64,000 nt of DNA from Prostheceraeus crozeri. Lineage: Eukaryota > Platyhelminthes > Polycladida > Euryleptidae. The translations under genes were made by a program, and so were the position numbers. Below, piece by piece: positions 35,220 through 47,298 of the stretch. Within the stretch, counting starts at the first letter, position 1, and every line of letters begins with the position of its first letter. The stretch spans positions 1-64,000 of the forward strand of contig CAJQUW010005534.1 of assembly GCA_907163375.1 (NCBI GenBank). Reading direction: 5' to 3'. The notes beneath the pieces are model-generated. The model was not told the origin of the DNA. It worked only from the letters and a program-made list of their open reading frames with translations, and searched no databases.

Positions 35220-35634
35220 TAGACCCTACACGGATACCTAAATACGGTATATTCGTGAGTCCTACTTAAGATCTACTGCCCTTTACGAGTCTTTTACAGA
35301 GTAGGCCTATATGTCCATTTGTAAATGACAATTTTATAACATCGTACGTGTATGTAGATCAAAACTTCCATTAGTCAGATATGTCCATCAAACTAAATGG
35401 TTGTCAAAACAACCGATTTGCAGGCTGCAAAAACTTGCAGTCAGATTGAAAAAAGGCTGACACTTGCAGCACTTCCTATATATCATAACATATCTTGGTT
35501 TGATTGTAATATTGTAGTTAAAATAACATAACAACATGGGGCCTAAATGACTACGATTCCTGATAAGGAACAAAATAGATGAGAATCGTGTACAGTACTA
35601 CAGATACCGACGTCCAAAAGAAACATTCTACGAC

Positions 35635-36216
35635 TTGTTTTGGTTTGATACCTACTTGGCCTACGTATGTAATTTTTATGTGACATATAATTTGGTGCAT
35701 GATGAATTTGAATCGGCCAGACCACACCGCGGCTGCACAAGATTTGTGTTTGAACAATTGAGATCAAACTTTTTTTCTTTGGTTCATTCACATGTAGGCC
35801 CTATGCACTGCGTTGCAATTCTTTTGGACTTCGGTAAGAAAAGAGTACTACAGTCACACGGAGGAAGTCATAACAGCGAAACTCCTTTTGTCCATCATTC
35901 CAAGAGTTTATATGATGACATAACGGGATACTCCGTTGATTTCTTGAGTTTGTTTGTCAAAAACGTTTTTATTAATTTAGGAAGAGGCCAAGAGGGTGAT
36001 AAATTCATTAAAAAATCCCGCAGTCCCCTAATTTCTTCCATGTTTTCTTTCCGCAATGCGGAAATTCCCGCAGCGAATATCACCACCGAATTGCGATCGG
36101 ATTCAGCTGCATGTACAAAGATATTCTTGCAAGTCTATCATTTGAAAGGGTTCACCGCAGGGATCGCATTTACCCACAGAAAAACCAGAGGTTTGAATGT
36201 ATTTGCATTAGACTAA
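35635..36216 (+). CDS. Uncharacterised ORF (193 aa), weak support
   Basis: The 193-codon frame starts MFWFDTYLAYVCNFYVTYNL and is unusually long for AT-rich DNA. I recognise no domain. There are hydrophobic stretches at about residues 1-20, 60-70 and 100-115. The opposite strand also has plausible protein-like reading (ISALRKENMEEIRGLRDFL at about 35,990-36,070), so the true coding strand, if any, is unclear. It could be a fossil transposon part or a chance frame. Confidence 0.2.
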   Translation: MFWFDTYLAYVCNFYVTYNLVHDEFESARPHRGCTRFVFEQLRSNFFSLVHSHVGPMHCVAILLDFGKKRVLQSHGGSHNSETPFVHHSKSLYDDITGYSVDFLSLFVKNVFINLGRGQEGDKFIKKSRSPLISSMFSFRNAEIPAANITTELRSDSAACTKIFLQVYHLKGFTAGIAFTHRKTRGLNVFALD

Positions 36217-38399
36217 TTTCGTAAATAATACCAGAAAATTGCATCCCTGGTTCACCGAGGTTTCGCTTTCATAAATCCGAAATCCGGGCAAACGCGGATC
36301 TTTCTAAAAATCAGGCCAGATGTCCGCAATGTGAAAAGCTGGCGTTAAACGCAGCGTATTGGTTTTAGATTGAATTGCTACGATCACCACAACCTGATTT
36401 AATGAATTTTTAAATGTTTCAAATGAATTTTTCATGAGCAAAAACAAAAGATCGTAAGCATGAGACAAAAGTATATTATTACACAAATTAATGTACACTA
36501 TAGACAGAAAACAATGCTCGGCATCACAGCCATACCAAAATAATCATGTTCTTTCGGGAACATTTCTAGCTTTGCTGGCAGGTGGAAGTCAAGTGATAGA
36601 TTTTAGAGATTACAGTTGACAATGCTTCATCGACAAAAACAAATGATATACACCTCCTTCTCGAGACAATGAAATCATATTTCTACATGATTTACTGTAC
36701 ACTTCTGTATATTTTACATAGAAACATGATTTAGTAATCAATACCAATTCTTCTGTACACAATAATATACGACTGTAACAGTCCACTGTAGATGTTAAAA
36801 ACACCAATTCTTTTCAATAGATAAGATACAAACACCTGTATCACACCTGACAGACCAGAATCTACAGACAATTACATAGTGTGACAGTTACAAGTGCTTA
36901 CTACTTCAGGGGAAGTATTTTGTTTGAAGAACCACGTTCTTCTGTCTTTTCTGTCAGATTTCCGTAGTAAGCATAAAAACTAACGAAACAATTTTGTAAT
37001 TACTCACATTGGTCATGTCGAATAAATAAAATAAGTGGTTTAAAAATAGCGTCTTAAAACTTAGTGGCTTCAAACTTAAAAACCTAAAAACTATTTCTGT
37101 CTCCAATAGAATAAAGATAGAATAGAACAAAATCAATCGACTCATATATTTTGATATGAGCTGAAGATAGGCTATCATTAATTCCAGTCGATTTACAAAA
37201 GAAATACACCCAAAAACAAGAATGTGTTTGCTGTGATACAAGCATAATGAGACCTCAATTTTCACTGATCATGTGCGATATGGACATTAGAATATAATAT
37301 ATACCCGTATCCATTGATCCTATTTATTATTTCGGGTGTACTTCCAGAACAACTAATATGATAATTGCTTGTCTGCTGAATCTATAAAGGATATATTTCA
37401 GCATCAATAAGTGAATGCATGAAAAATGGAATATATTCTCATTTTTCTATCACATGTATTAACTGGAGAAAAACAATGGCGCAGACATTAAGTGAGCGAG
37501 TTTTCATGTTTTGGTCATTTGAGAGTATGATATTGAAGATAAATCAGAAGAAGGGAATCCAATCTTGCGGATCTCGGATCAAAAGAACTCGTCAATGTTT
37601 CATACGATTCGGATCTCGGATCAAAAGAACTTGTCAATGTTTCATAGGATTCGGATCTTGGAAGATTCAGACCATCGTGTCATAACGGTTGTGCCAGTTT
37701 CCCACAATATGTTGCAATATAGTAATAATTCTATTACACTTATTCCTTTACTATCTTTACGAGTTAATGAGAACAAAGTAAGTAAATAGCACGTAACAAG
37801 GAATCATATTGAATTGCAGTTCATGGAGAAGACAGTGAATGCTGGAAACACGCACTCGGAAACTGATTTAAGTTTCAAAGAAATATGCCATAACCAGTGT
37901 ATTGATTAAATTGTGGGGTAAAACCTAGCATTAAAGTTCAAGAAAAAGTTGGATTATTCCTTCAGCTGACAATTCACGCATTTGAGCTTTGATCTCATCC
38001 CCATAAGAGTTGCTTCTGAAAGCCTGGTTGAGACTCAAAATGTGCCAAAGGAATAATAGCTTTCCTTTAAATCACGAGAAAAGTCGAATTTTTCTCGAAT
38101 AACGACAGCAAATGATTAATTTCTGCTTAATGTTATACGCCAAAAAACTTTCAGTCGTAGTATCTACACAAAGCATGTATATGAATGTGATCAAATTCAA
38201 TCAAACAAAACTTTGGTCATGTAAAAATTATAATTATTCATTACTTTTGGAAAATAAAAATATGATTATCATGCTATTTTTTTGGCTCCTTTCAAATGTC
38301 AATCTATTACTCCGATAGTTGGCAAAATGTCGATTCGAGATCTCGAAAATCTTATCTCATATCGAGATAAACAAAAATATTGAAGATTGGATTCCCTGA
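36217..38399. other. AT-rich spacer and likely 3' flank of the docking-protein gene
   Basis: No gene was seen. A 42-bp tandem duplication lies at 37,569. A possible minus-strand poly(A) signal (TTTATT on +, about 37,323) would give a 3' UTR of about 1 kb for the gene ending at 38,400; this is only a motif match. Confidence 0.45.
37569..37661. repeat. 42-bp minisatellite, 2.2 copies
   Basis: Units at 37,569-37,610 and 37,611-37,652 start GGATCTCGGATCAAAAGAAC and differ at two positions. A partial third unit follows. 42 is a multiple of 3, so the open + frame across it repeats a 14-residue phrase. Confidence 0.85.
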
Positions 38400-38936
38400 T
38401 CAAGAGGCAGGCTCAGAATTTTTCCGAGTTGAGAAAGGGTTACGAAGTTTTCTGAAGGATGGATTTCTGGAGGAATTGCTATTGCCACTGCTACCTCCAT
38501 TACTACTATTTGCTGAGCTAGAATGAATGGCCGCAATCATATCTTGAGAATCATGACGTACACTCGTTGTGTCATTAATGATAGGTGTTTCAGCATCACC
38601 GGGTTGAGGATCATCACTATCAATTAGTCCGACTCCTGGTGTTTGCTCACTTACAAGTTTACTAAGTGCCTTTGTTCGACTTGTGTCCACTTCAATATAG
38701 TCACAACCGCCGCGAGAGCTTGTAATAGTCACAGAATGCCGTGGCTGTTCTGCACTACTACTGAGACGCTGTTGTAAATGGTGAGAACTGTCATGATGAC
38801 TGGGGCCACCATCCATTGTTGTTTCACTTTGGAGACTACCGCAACCATGTGCCTTGAAATGAAGCTTAGCATAGTGCAATTGTGGAGAGCAGTCAGTCAG
38901 ATTATCCGGAACCGATTGACCAGGTCGCATGTCGAT
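38400..38936 (-). CDS. Docking/adaptor protein gene (Gab/FRS2/IRS-like), last coding exon
   Basis: The acceptor (tttatcttcag) ends at 38,937 and the exon starts in phase 0 with Ile-Asp-Met-Arg-Pro. The stop is at 38,400-38,402. The text contains QLHYAKLHF and, about 65 residues later, CDYIEVDTSRTKALSKL. That second motif resembles the C-terminal SHP2-binding tyrosine of FRS2 (Y-x-x-I-D-x-x-R-T-x-A-x-S-x-L) and the YxxVDxxKTxAL site of Gab proteins. The rest is Ser/Asn/Gly-rich and ends in a basic, Ser-rich tail (NPFSTRKNSEPAS). Such tails sit at the membrane below receptor tyrosine kinases and recruit SH2 proteins. No folded domain is in the window, so the family call rests on tyrosine-motif order only. 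Confidence 0.75.
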   Translation of the reverse strand: MDMRPGQSVPDNLTDCSPQLHYAKLHFKAHGCGSLQSETTMDGGPSHHDSSHHLQQRLSSSAEQPRHSVTITSSRGGCDYIEVDTSRTKALSKLVSEQTPGVGLIDSDDPQPGDAETPIINDTTSVRHDSQDMIAAIHSSSANSSNGGSSGNSNSSRNPSFRKLRNPFSTRKNSEPAS

Positions 38937-38995
38937 CTGAAGATAAACAAAATTATTTTTATCAAATTTAACAATTTCAATTGCTATTAACTTAC

Positions 38996-39417
38996 CGGTG
39001 CGAAGTCATCACGCATATCAAGATTCACGTAGCCAGTTTTTGCCGCGACGGACCGGGGATCAGATGGGATAATACCAGGCATAGCGGGTGAAAAGTTGAC
39101 ATAATGGCGATACCCACTACCCATCGGGTCTGAGAATTGATTGGTCGGCCTTGTAGGCAGCGGACAAGCCATGGCAGGAGTTGTAGAGAGTGGTGAGCCG
39201 GCACTGTCAGCAGCAGAGCTTTGACTCACGGAGCGCAGTGTCTGTCGAGGGATGTATTCAGCACCGAATCGAGGCTTCGATGACATCAAATGTGCCGTAT
39301 TTGATGCTGGAGAATGATGAGAGCTCCCCGATACAGTGGAATGACTTCGATGCAGTCCGGCACCTTTCCGTGTATTAGGAAGTGTGACATAGCCCAGCGG
39401 CATACCTTGAGACGAAG
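38996..39417 (-). CDS. Docking/adaptor protein gene, penultimate recognised exon
   Basis: The acceptor (catctttacag) lies just above 39,417 and the donor CCG|GTAAGT gives the exon end at 38,996. The exon starts with two bases of a split codon and ends in phase 0. Both ends match the neighbouring exons. It encodes about 140 residues of Ser/Pro-rich disordered tail with spaced tyrosine motifs: GYVTLP, YVNFSP and GYVNLDM. The YVN cores fit GRB2 SH2 sites (pYxN). The ORF extends past the acceptor to an apparent Met at 39,436, but the splice signals and phase argue that this Met is intronic. Confidence 0.75.
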
Positions 39418-39784
39418 CTGTAAAGATGGCGAACACTCTAGGTTAGCATGTAATAGAAAAGCGCTTAATCGATCAAATGAAAATCATAAATTACAATTAG
39501 CTGAAAATTGACGTAAATAACTTTCATTGAGACATTTTGCTTAAAGAAAGCATCATTTAAGTAAAACTAAGAATTGCTTCATTTTCCGGTTCTACAAAGA
39601 GGCATGCATGGATGATTTGAATAGTGAGACGTAGTTATAAAATGACACCTTTTACTGAACATAAAACGACATTGAAATTTCAATGGAGCAATCACACGTT
39701 CTTTCGATGTTTTTTGGAAATGATGTGACATCCTCTTTTGTCAGCATTCAGGATTCAGAATAGCCCGTTATCAGCCCACTGCAG

Positions 39785-41040
39785 AGCGAATGCCTCAGCA
39801 TGCTATCTCCACTTGCGTCTGTTCTAGGCTCCTCTTCTCCATGTTGAACAGTAAGATCGCAGGTCCGTCTCCCACGTGTCCGCTGGTCTTCCCTTGAGTC
39901 GCCTTTCGTTTCGTAGGGTCCAATCCGTAGTCCTTTTGGTCACCCGATGTCGTTTCGTCTGGCAATATGTCCCACCCATCTCCATTTCCCAATCTTGATA
40001 CGGCGAATTATGTCGTCTACTTTGGTGGTGTTTCCTATAGTTGTATTTTTCCATCGATCTCTTCTTGTTATGCTTAACATTGCTCTCTGAGTTATTCTTA
40101 ATTTGTCTGTCATCTTCCGGGTCAGCGTCCATGTCTCTGACGCATAAGTTATCGTCGGAAGCACACATTGACTTTACTTTTCAGGCGGATAGGTAAGTTG
40201 CTTCTCAAAATACTACTCATCATTCCGAAGGCCACCCAGCTCATTTGGATCCTTCTGTTGATCTCACTAGCTTGGTTGCTGTCGGAAGACTAATTTTGTG
40301 GCCAAGGTAGATGTGCTCATCAATGCTTTCTATCTCGATACTTTGCGCTTTGACTCTTCCAGGTGGAACGTTGTTGTTGCCCAATCTTTTTTTGAGATGT
40401 TGAATTTTAAACCAACCTTTGCACTTTTTAATTACAGGTCCTTTAGCATCGACTTTTCCTTCTCCCATCCTCTTGCTATTAATATGATGTCGTCTGCGAA
40501 CTTGAGGTGGGTTAGATATTCCCCGTCGATATTCAGGCCCAGATTTTCCCAGTTCATGAGATCGAATATCTGTTCCAGACAAGCAGTTAAGAGCTTCGGT
40601 GAAATCGTGTCGCCTTGTCGAACTCCTTTGTTAATTTGTATATTTATCTTCTTTTTATTTAAGGTAGATGTTGAGCTGCAGTTTGTGTAGATGTCCTTAA
40701 GTAGAAGTACATACTGATCATCGATTCCTTGGTCAATCAATGATTTTAGGATGGAATTTGTCTTCACTGAGTCGAACGACTTCTCGAAGTCAACGAAAAT
40801 GAAGCAAAGCGGCAGGTTGTAACTTTTGCATTTTTCTTTCAATTGATTTAGCACATTGATGTGATCTTCGGCACTGTAATTTTTAAGAAAGCCTGCCTGT
40901 TCTCTAGTTATTTTCGTCAAGTTTCTTTTCAAGTCTGTTACACAGACACTTCGTGACAATTTTGTATATATTCTTTCAAATCGATGAGACGGCTTCTTCA
41001 AGTCCAAAGATTCGAGACATGCGTGCTCTAAACTTGATCG
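39785..41040 (-). pseudogene. RTE-clade LINE fragment (reverse transcriptase and C terminus)
   Basis: On the minus strand, reverse transcriptase reads from about 41,007: EQAGFLKNYSAEDHINVL, LCFIFVDFEKSFDSV (motif A), NKGVRQGDTISPKLL (motif B) and LKFADDIILIA (motif C). These are RTE-1-like signatures. After frame changes it continues with IDEHIYLGHKISL, YASETWTLTRKMTDKLRI and KWRWVGHIARRND. The end is KRKATQGKTSGHVGDGP, where related elements usually have RGRP. At least three frameshifts are present, and the endonuclease half is absent, consistent with 5' truncation. It lies 370 bp inside the host intron, in the same orientation as the host gene. Confidence 0.85.
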
Positions 41041-42065
41041 AATGCATGGTTAGGGATTAGAATTCCGGGGATACCGTGCTTTAGGCAATTTTAGGGGCAG
41101 TCGGGATCCCGGGATAGATGAGATGAGCAAGACCAAAAAAACGTGAATACAATCATAACATAGTTCATCAAATTTATTTGCATTTTAGACAAAATTATGA
41201 CTGTTCGCATTCAATTTTACCATCAACATATGCTGTACAAATAAGAAAATAGGAGTGAATGCATTGAACTCAGGTACACTATCATCGAAGGAAATTTCAC
41301 ACATTCGATAATATAGTAATTTAATTTTTAATTATTTTTTAAATAATTTAAAAATAAAAAATAATATAGTAATAATAATTCAATTTTTAAATAATTTCTA
41401 ATTAATTTTTTCTTCATGCACGAGATCAAAATATTCAGGTCTCATTTTCTTTAATTATAGTGTATACGTCATTAGCATTTTCAATCGATTCATTTTATCG
41501 TGTTTTGTTGAAGATATGCATGCACATGTCCATTGTATTATAAAGTATTCAAAAATGTACATGTATATTAGGAATTAATCATCCAAAGCGACGACTTATT
41601 ATCAGTTTACTTGTACCTTGTATCTCATATTTTCTGGGTAAGCAATGCATTTAAATGGCGTCATTGCCAGTTTTAAGCTGTGAATCCATGCAATGTGATC
41701 AATTGTGCATTCGTGTAACCAGATTTGCTTAATTATGTTAGTACAAAACAAAGGCAGCAAATTTATCAACATAGCGAGCAAGTAAGAGCCCCTACACGCA
41801 GATCCAGGACACTGGTATGCATGACATATGGTTTACAATGCAACAATACATTGAACACCTAGAAATTTCGGGATGCCGGGATATGTAATACTTCATGTAA
41901 AAAATATTGCCGAGTGCCAGTTAGCCTGAGCATAAAATAGAAAGATCTTCTCAGACTTGATCTATTTCAGCACGGAAATTCCTTGGCAGTCGTAGACGGT
42001 TGCAGGGCGAAACGCAGCATCTACGGCAGCCAAAGAGCTTTTGTGCTTAAACTGCTCAAGTCTGA

Positions 42066-42133
42066 GGGCATCCTTCCATGAATAAAATCGCTTCATGTTG
42101 GGCATCCTTCCATGAATAAAATCGCTTAATGTC
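42066..42133. repeat. 34-bp tandem duplication
   Basis: GGGCATCCTTCCATGAATAA begins at 42,066 and again at 42,100, with nearly identical 34-bp units. Confidence 0.85.
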
Positions 42134-42178
42134 ATGCCATAAAAATGGTTACCAATTACTTACTTTATAGATAAATAT

Positions 42179-42220
42179 GGTCACCAAATTCATTTTGATA
42201 AAATCAAAAACCAATATCTT
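42179..42220. repeat. Inverted repeat, left arm (pairs with 42,863-42,903)
   Basis: CACCAAATTCATTTTGATAA and the following AATCAAAAAC match, inverted, the segment ending at 42,901, over about 36 bp with few mismatches. Confidence 0.75.
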
Positions 42221-42399
42221 ACCACATCAACAACTAACAGGCATTCGGAATTACAGTGTCTCGTTACTTAACGCGAGAATCCTGACCTCACTAAAAGATT
42301 TTGCTACCATTATTTGCCTACCTTGGTCTCTGCTATGCTTCTTTCAATATATAGGTAAATTACTCAATTGTTATTATATTATTGAGTTATTATATTGAC

Positions 42400-42722
42400 C
42401 TAAGTATACGTCAAAGATGCTTCATATTCGTCGCCCGTCACGCTATCTGCGTTCATCTGAGGACAATAGCTTATTTGATGTGCCCTCCATCAAGTCAATA
42501 TCTCGAGATGGTCGGCCACTCAATTTTACTGGCCATACAGTGTGGAACAGCATCCCTCAAGACATTCGAAATGCTAACAGCTCATTGACTTTCAAGCGTT
42601 GCTGGAGTTTTCTCTTAATTTCTTTTGACTTTATTTTTCTGTGATTTGCATTTTGTACTCGTTTTGCGATGTGAGCCTCCTTTGGGTACAGCGCTGTATA
42701 AATACAGCCAAATAAATAAATA
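42400..42722 (+). pseudogene. CR1/L2-group LINE 3' terminus
   Basis: The frame at 42,417-42,644 contains RPSRYLRSSEDNSLFDVP, RPLNFTGHTVWNSIPQDI and SLTFKRCW, the conserved extreme C-terminal block of CR1/L2-type ORF2. About 60 bases later GCGCTGTATAAATACA, a common LINE 3'-end motif, is followed by (AAAT)n at about 42,708-42,720. This is a 5'-truncated copy, distinct from the LINE at 23.2 kb. Confidence 0.75.
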
Positions 42723-42862
42723 ATTCATATCTCTTAAATCTGGTAGATGATAGATGTGCATGCTTTCAATTTTGTTTATACATTTATTACTGTTGACATT
42801 TATTTCAGAATATTCACTCCAATATTTGCACTTGAATAAGAGTGGACGAAATGCATATTGCA

Positions 42863-42903
42863 AGACAATAGTTTTTGATTTAATCAAAATGAATTTGGTG
42901 GCT
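42863..42903. repeat. Inverted repeat, right arm (pairs with 42,179-42,220)
   Basis: Reverse-complement copy of the left arm. The two arms bracket the CR1/L2 tail, so the tail may have landed inside an older inverted-repeat element. Confidence 0.75.
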
Positions 42904-43487
42904 GTGTTGTCCATGCTCTTACAAAGTAGAGGGAATCGGAAGTGAAGAAGATCTTCCAGCCTGTTGAACCATTCATTCAGGCTTCTGTTTTTAAGTTATT
43001 CGGAAAGATCCCGCAATAGTAGGCCGATGCATATATTGCATGACATGTAGCTTCGTTATTATTGCATCTTAAACGTTCTTATGATACCGATTATCAATAC
43101 AATCGCTGAGTGGAAATGATTGGGGAGAACCAACTTCAAAAAGGTGCATGAAATGATTTATTTCTATTTCACTGTGATGAAGGATGTGTTTTTTGTGCAA
43201 AGATTTTGCATATCCTGATACAGTTCATTTGCAATAATTCCTAAATGATATTTGGATTATTTGCAACAGCGAGAATGATAAATTCAATCATTTCTCACAT
43301 GGCTTTTCATCAGTTGTCTACTCCAAAAAATACCGGTTGCAGATTACAAGACAGATGCAGGCCCGACACAAAATAATAATAATAATATGAATGCATAAGT
43401 ATACGTGTACAAGAGGGTATTTTAGACATTTTAAGAATAAGTATTTATATTTCAAATTTCTGATAAGTGCCTGTATTTGCGAACATA

Positions 43488-44050
43488 CACTGGTGGCATA
43501 AAGTCTTGCATATGCCCATTTTTCAACTGATGTTTTGAGATTTCTCCTGATTCTTTGTTTCACATCTTTTGCGCTTCAAGAATGCGCAAAAAATTTTGCG
43601 CTTTGAAAAATGAAGGATTGACGAACACACCAATATCTCGAAGATATTTACAAACGCAGAGCTGTCGACCGAATCATCAAAGAAATGGAATATCATCCAG
43701 AGGTCCCAAATGCTAAAAGGCGATGAGCGGTCGAAGACTTAAGAATGATGACCTACAGAGAGTCGTAGACGGGCAAGAGTAATCAACATGCCAATCCTTT
43801 GGATGTCAGCGTCTGAACAGTTGTGCAGTCTTTTAATCACAAAAAGCTAACAAAATTAATAGTTATGAAAATAATAAAAACCAACACAACGATAGCCAGT
43901 CGTCAACAGGCACACGCCTGGTCGCGTTTCTACGTCGATTAAACTAAAATCGCTGAAATCTCCAAAAATATATTAATCGGAGTAATGAGACTGCGAAGCC
44001 ATCAAAACAGGTATTTCGCGGGGGATGGGCAAGACATTTTGCTACCAGTG
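43488..44050. mobile_element. Tc1/mariner deletion derivative (563 bp)
   Basis: The termini are CACTGGTGGCATAAAGTCTT on the left and CACTGGTAGCAAAATGTCTT on the right (inverted), with three mismatches in 22. TA target duplications flank both ends (43,486-43,487 and 44,051-44,052). The interior keeps traces of a Tc1-type transposase DNA-binding region: VDRIIKEMEYHPEVPN near 43,660, and near 43,725 a GRSRRLKNDDLQ reading that resembles the GRPRKL-type AT-hook. The DDE domain is missing. Confidence 0.8.
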
Positions 44051-46844
44051 TATCTGTGCTTCAGAGACATCTTTCGCAACTCTCTCAAATGACACTAATC
44101 CACAGAACTACTACTTCGGACTATACTATATTTCTACTATTTTGACTGATTCCTGAAATTGGTGAACTTTCCTTTACTACGAAAGCTGCTGATGGGAGCT
44201 TCTGACGGTTCAAGGATAATCACTTTGATTGCGAAATTTAATTCATTTTCGATTATTTCGTGAGTTTTTGTTTCCTTTTAAAAATTTGTACTGCAATTAA
44301 TGTATTTGTTCCAAATCAGGATGGAGGCACCATCGACTGATTGAAAAATAGGAAAACTAAGTTATATTCCTATTGATTAAGATATCCTTTGTCACTAGCA
44401 AAAAAGAGATATGGTGAATTCACAATATTTTGGCTAGAAAGTTTTTTGTTTATCAATAAATTAACTCATCGCTCATTAAAGCCGATCAACGAAAATTTCC
44501 GACAACAATAAAAAAAATCAGCTTTAGTATAGAAGCAATACATTACGTCGGAAAGGAGAGTAGATACAGGCATCAGAAGGGAGAACATTTGAGTATTGAC
44601 TATTGACATTGTTCACGAGCGGACATCAATTGGAAATGGAAACGCTTCAACTCCTCAGATCTCCCACACTTTGATGTATCTATTTAATATTAGAGAGCAT
44701 TGTGTATTTCAGTGTTGTATATTTTAATACATCACGGCCTTTGTCTTTGTTAGTCAGTGCCGAGACTGATCCAATATTGATAGTTGATACGTGCAATATA
44801 TGCTGTGTTGTGACGTTAGAGGAGTCTGTGTTGTGTATGCGTCATGCGCTTTGTCGCACAAAAAATAATAGTTGCAAATTCGCATGTCTGGTTTCCGCAT
44901 CCCCGTGATCTAAACCAATCGGCACAAGGACCACAATTTGTTTTGATTGTTCCACAACATAAAAACAACCGACATCTGATCACTGTTTCGATAACCATCG
45001 GGAAACCGACAGATAGCCTGCTCCAGGGTTCCAGGCTATTGATTGTCATTAAAAGTGACAGGTAGCCATCACTATCGCTGCCAACAACAACAATCATAAC
45101 ACTAGCAACTGCCTTGCATTGAGAAGCCAATCCAATCATCTAAATTGTTGACTTATATGTTTGTTCCTTTCCAAATGTTTGATCATCTGACAACAACAAT
45201 AGACCGCCTGATCTATTATTTTTCTTGCGATGCAATACGAGTCATGTGAGTTCCAGTTCTTGTATTCTAAATCATCGATTACAAAGCAACTTGAAACATA
45301 TTGAAAGAACTTAAGATGATAGCATCCGTGGCGTGTCCGACTTTCGTGCACTTTGTCGTATGCAAAGCCATTTCACCTTTTAGCTCGCAACGCAATGCAA
45401 TCTGCTTTACAAACCTGTGACTTACAGCTGTGTGCGAAGATGATTCGATTGTGCACCCCATCACCTATGTGCAGTGTGGCGGTTTAGCGTCGCACATCAA
45501 AGACAGTTTTCGTGCCAATAACAAGTGCAAATCAATGTAATGGGTTTCATAATTTGTTTTCACTAAAATACCACTTCATTAAAGTAAAGCTAATATGCGT
45601 GATAGTCCATCATAGATACGGCAAGAGGTGTATTTAACTGTCTCTCTGTAGATTCCATAATATTTAGATTCCATCATTCTAAGGATGATGCGCGGTATTC
45701 CAACGACTCAAAATGATGGAATTTTCAGAAGAATCAAATTTAAGGAGTGTACAGAGCACGAGAAGTTGAAGCATCAATTTTCGGAAGCATTAACACCGGC
45801 TTGAGCTCGACAAAGCAGACTTTTGTAATTGTAATGGTAGTCGGGGCAATATCCGTGGCTAAACAAAAACCCTGGAAAAATCCGTGGACTTTTCTTCCTT
45901 TTAATCCATGAAATCGCTTTGTCCTCTATACAACAAGTTTTTCTAAGTGGAGTGATGACCCGACTGGCTCATCGCTATTGGTTCCTTGTTATTTGTCATG
46001 AGAGACTTAACAGCTTTTCTCTTTTTCCTTCAACGTGTCAGCAATCATTTAAGGGTATGCATGACCCAGTATAAGCTGAATGGCAACATAGGTTATGGAT
46101 GCAATAACCAAAAATTTGCCGATCGTTTCCTTTGAATCACTTTTTTAAATTTGTATGTCATGATATAAAGAGCTCAACGTTCACTTTTCTGACGTGAGTT
46201 TGAACAACATCATCGCAACTATCCCGCAACAAACACTTCTTCTTGGAAGCAGACTCCATCTGTATAACCATAACAAAACGCAGACCCCGCGTTCACTGCA
46301 ATACTTCTACTCCTCCATGCTCAAGCTCATCGCTGTTGATCGATTGAAAATGATTTAATGTTACCTAAGATTATTCATTTTAGACTATGTTTAATAGCAA
46401 AGTTGCTGAGACAATCACGTAGTGTTTACGGCTATTGAAGCAATCAGCATACCATCACACAAATATTCAGATTCGAGTTAAAGTTCATCTAATGTTAACT
46501 ATTTGTCTAGTATTGACGTCATTAGGAAAGTAGGCAGTGCGTCGCAGTTATGAACTCGTTAATCCGTATATTATCCTTGACAACTGCCAATGACATTCTT
46601 ACAGTCAACATCAGAGGCCACCACTGGAAGTCCGGAAGGAATCCTCCGAACAAATTACATAAATTCTAAGCTTTTGATCTATCTAATACTTTGTAACTCA
46701 GATTAAAATTTAAAGGGCTTCCTAAATCGTACGAACCACTTTCTTAGCGCATTTATTTCTGAAATTAATTTATCATCTTCGCAGTTTTACTAATTTTTAC
46801 ATAAGATTATACTTGGACGCACTCGTTTTCTCTATACCTCTGAC

Positions 46845-46963
46845 GGACATAATGGATTTGCGCCACAATTTTCGGTTATGTAATGTAGGTGCAATGCTTT
46901 TGCGCCACAGATTCATTTTCCTCGTAATGCATTTGCGCCAAAACAGATCTTGCATTTGCGCCA
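46845..46963 (+). repeat. MULE left terminal inverted repeat
   Basis: It carries four spaced TTTGCGCCA cores, which are candidate transposase-binding sites, and TTCGGTTATGTAAT, which is shared with the other end. Confidence 0.85.
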
Positions 46964-47298
46964 GTTTCTTATCAAGACAGCGTGTCACATTTTCTTGTTT
47001 ACTTTCTGCATGGACAAAAGCGAGATAAAGGTGTTTGTATCAGAGATCACTGTGGTTTGCTTCAATTGGTCTGAACATATCTGTTTATTTTTCTTAATGA
47101 ATGGCGTGAATCTTGTAACCACCCGGTGACCGATGGTCTGTAACAATCGAAAAATGTGATGCAATTATACAAATAAGAGTAAAATAACATTAGTTTGCAA
47201 CATAATACAGCAGCTGCCAAATTAGAGGAAGTCAATTGTGGTTTTCAAACCCTTAAAAGGAAAGATTTTCGAAGCAATTTTTATTGTGAAGTATTATT

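Noticed and set aside
39418-39436. Met at 39,436 as the start of the docking-protein gene
   Set aside because: A good splice acceptor and exact phase agreement with the exon at 55,449-55,651 show these codons are intronic.
44816-45465. Minus-strand ORFs of 60-107 aa
   Set aside because: Mutually overlapping frames without domains, splice signals or composition bias.
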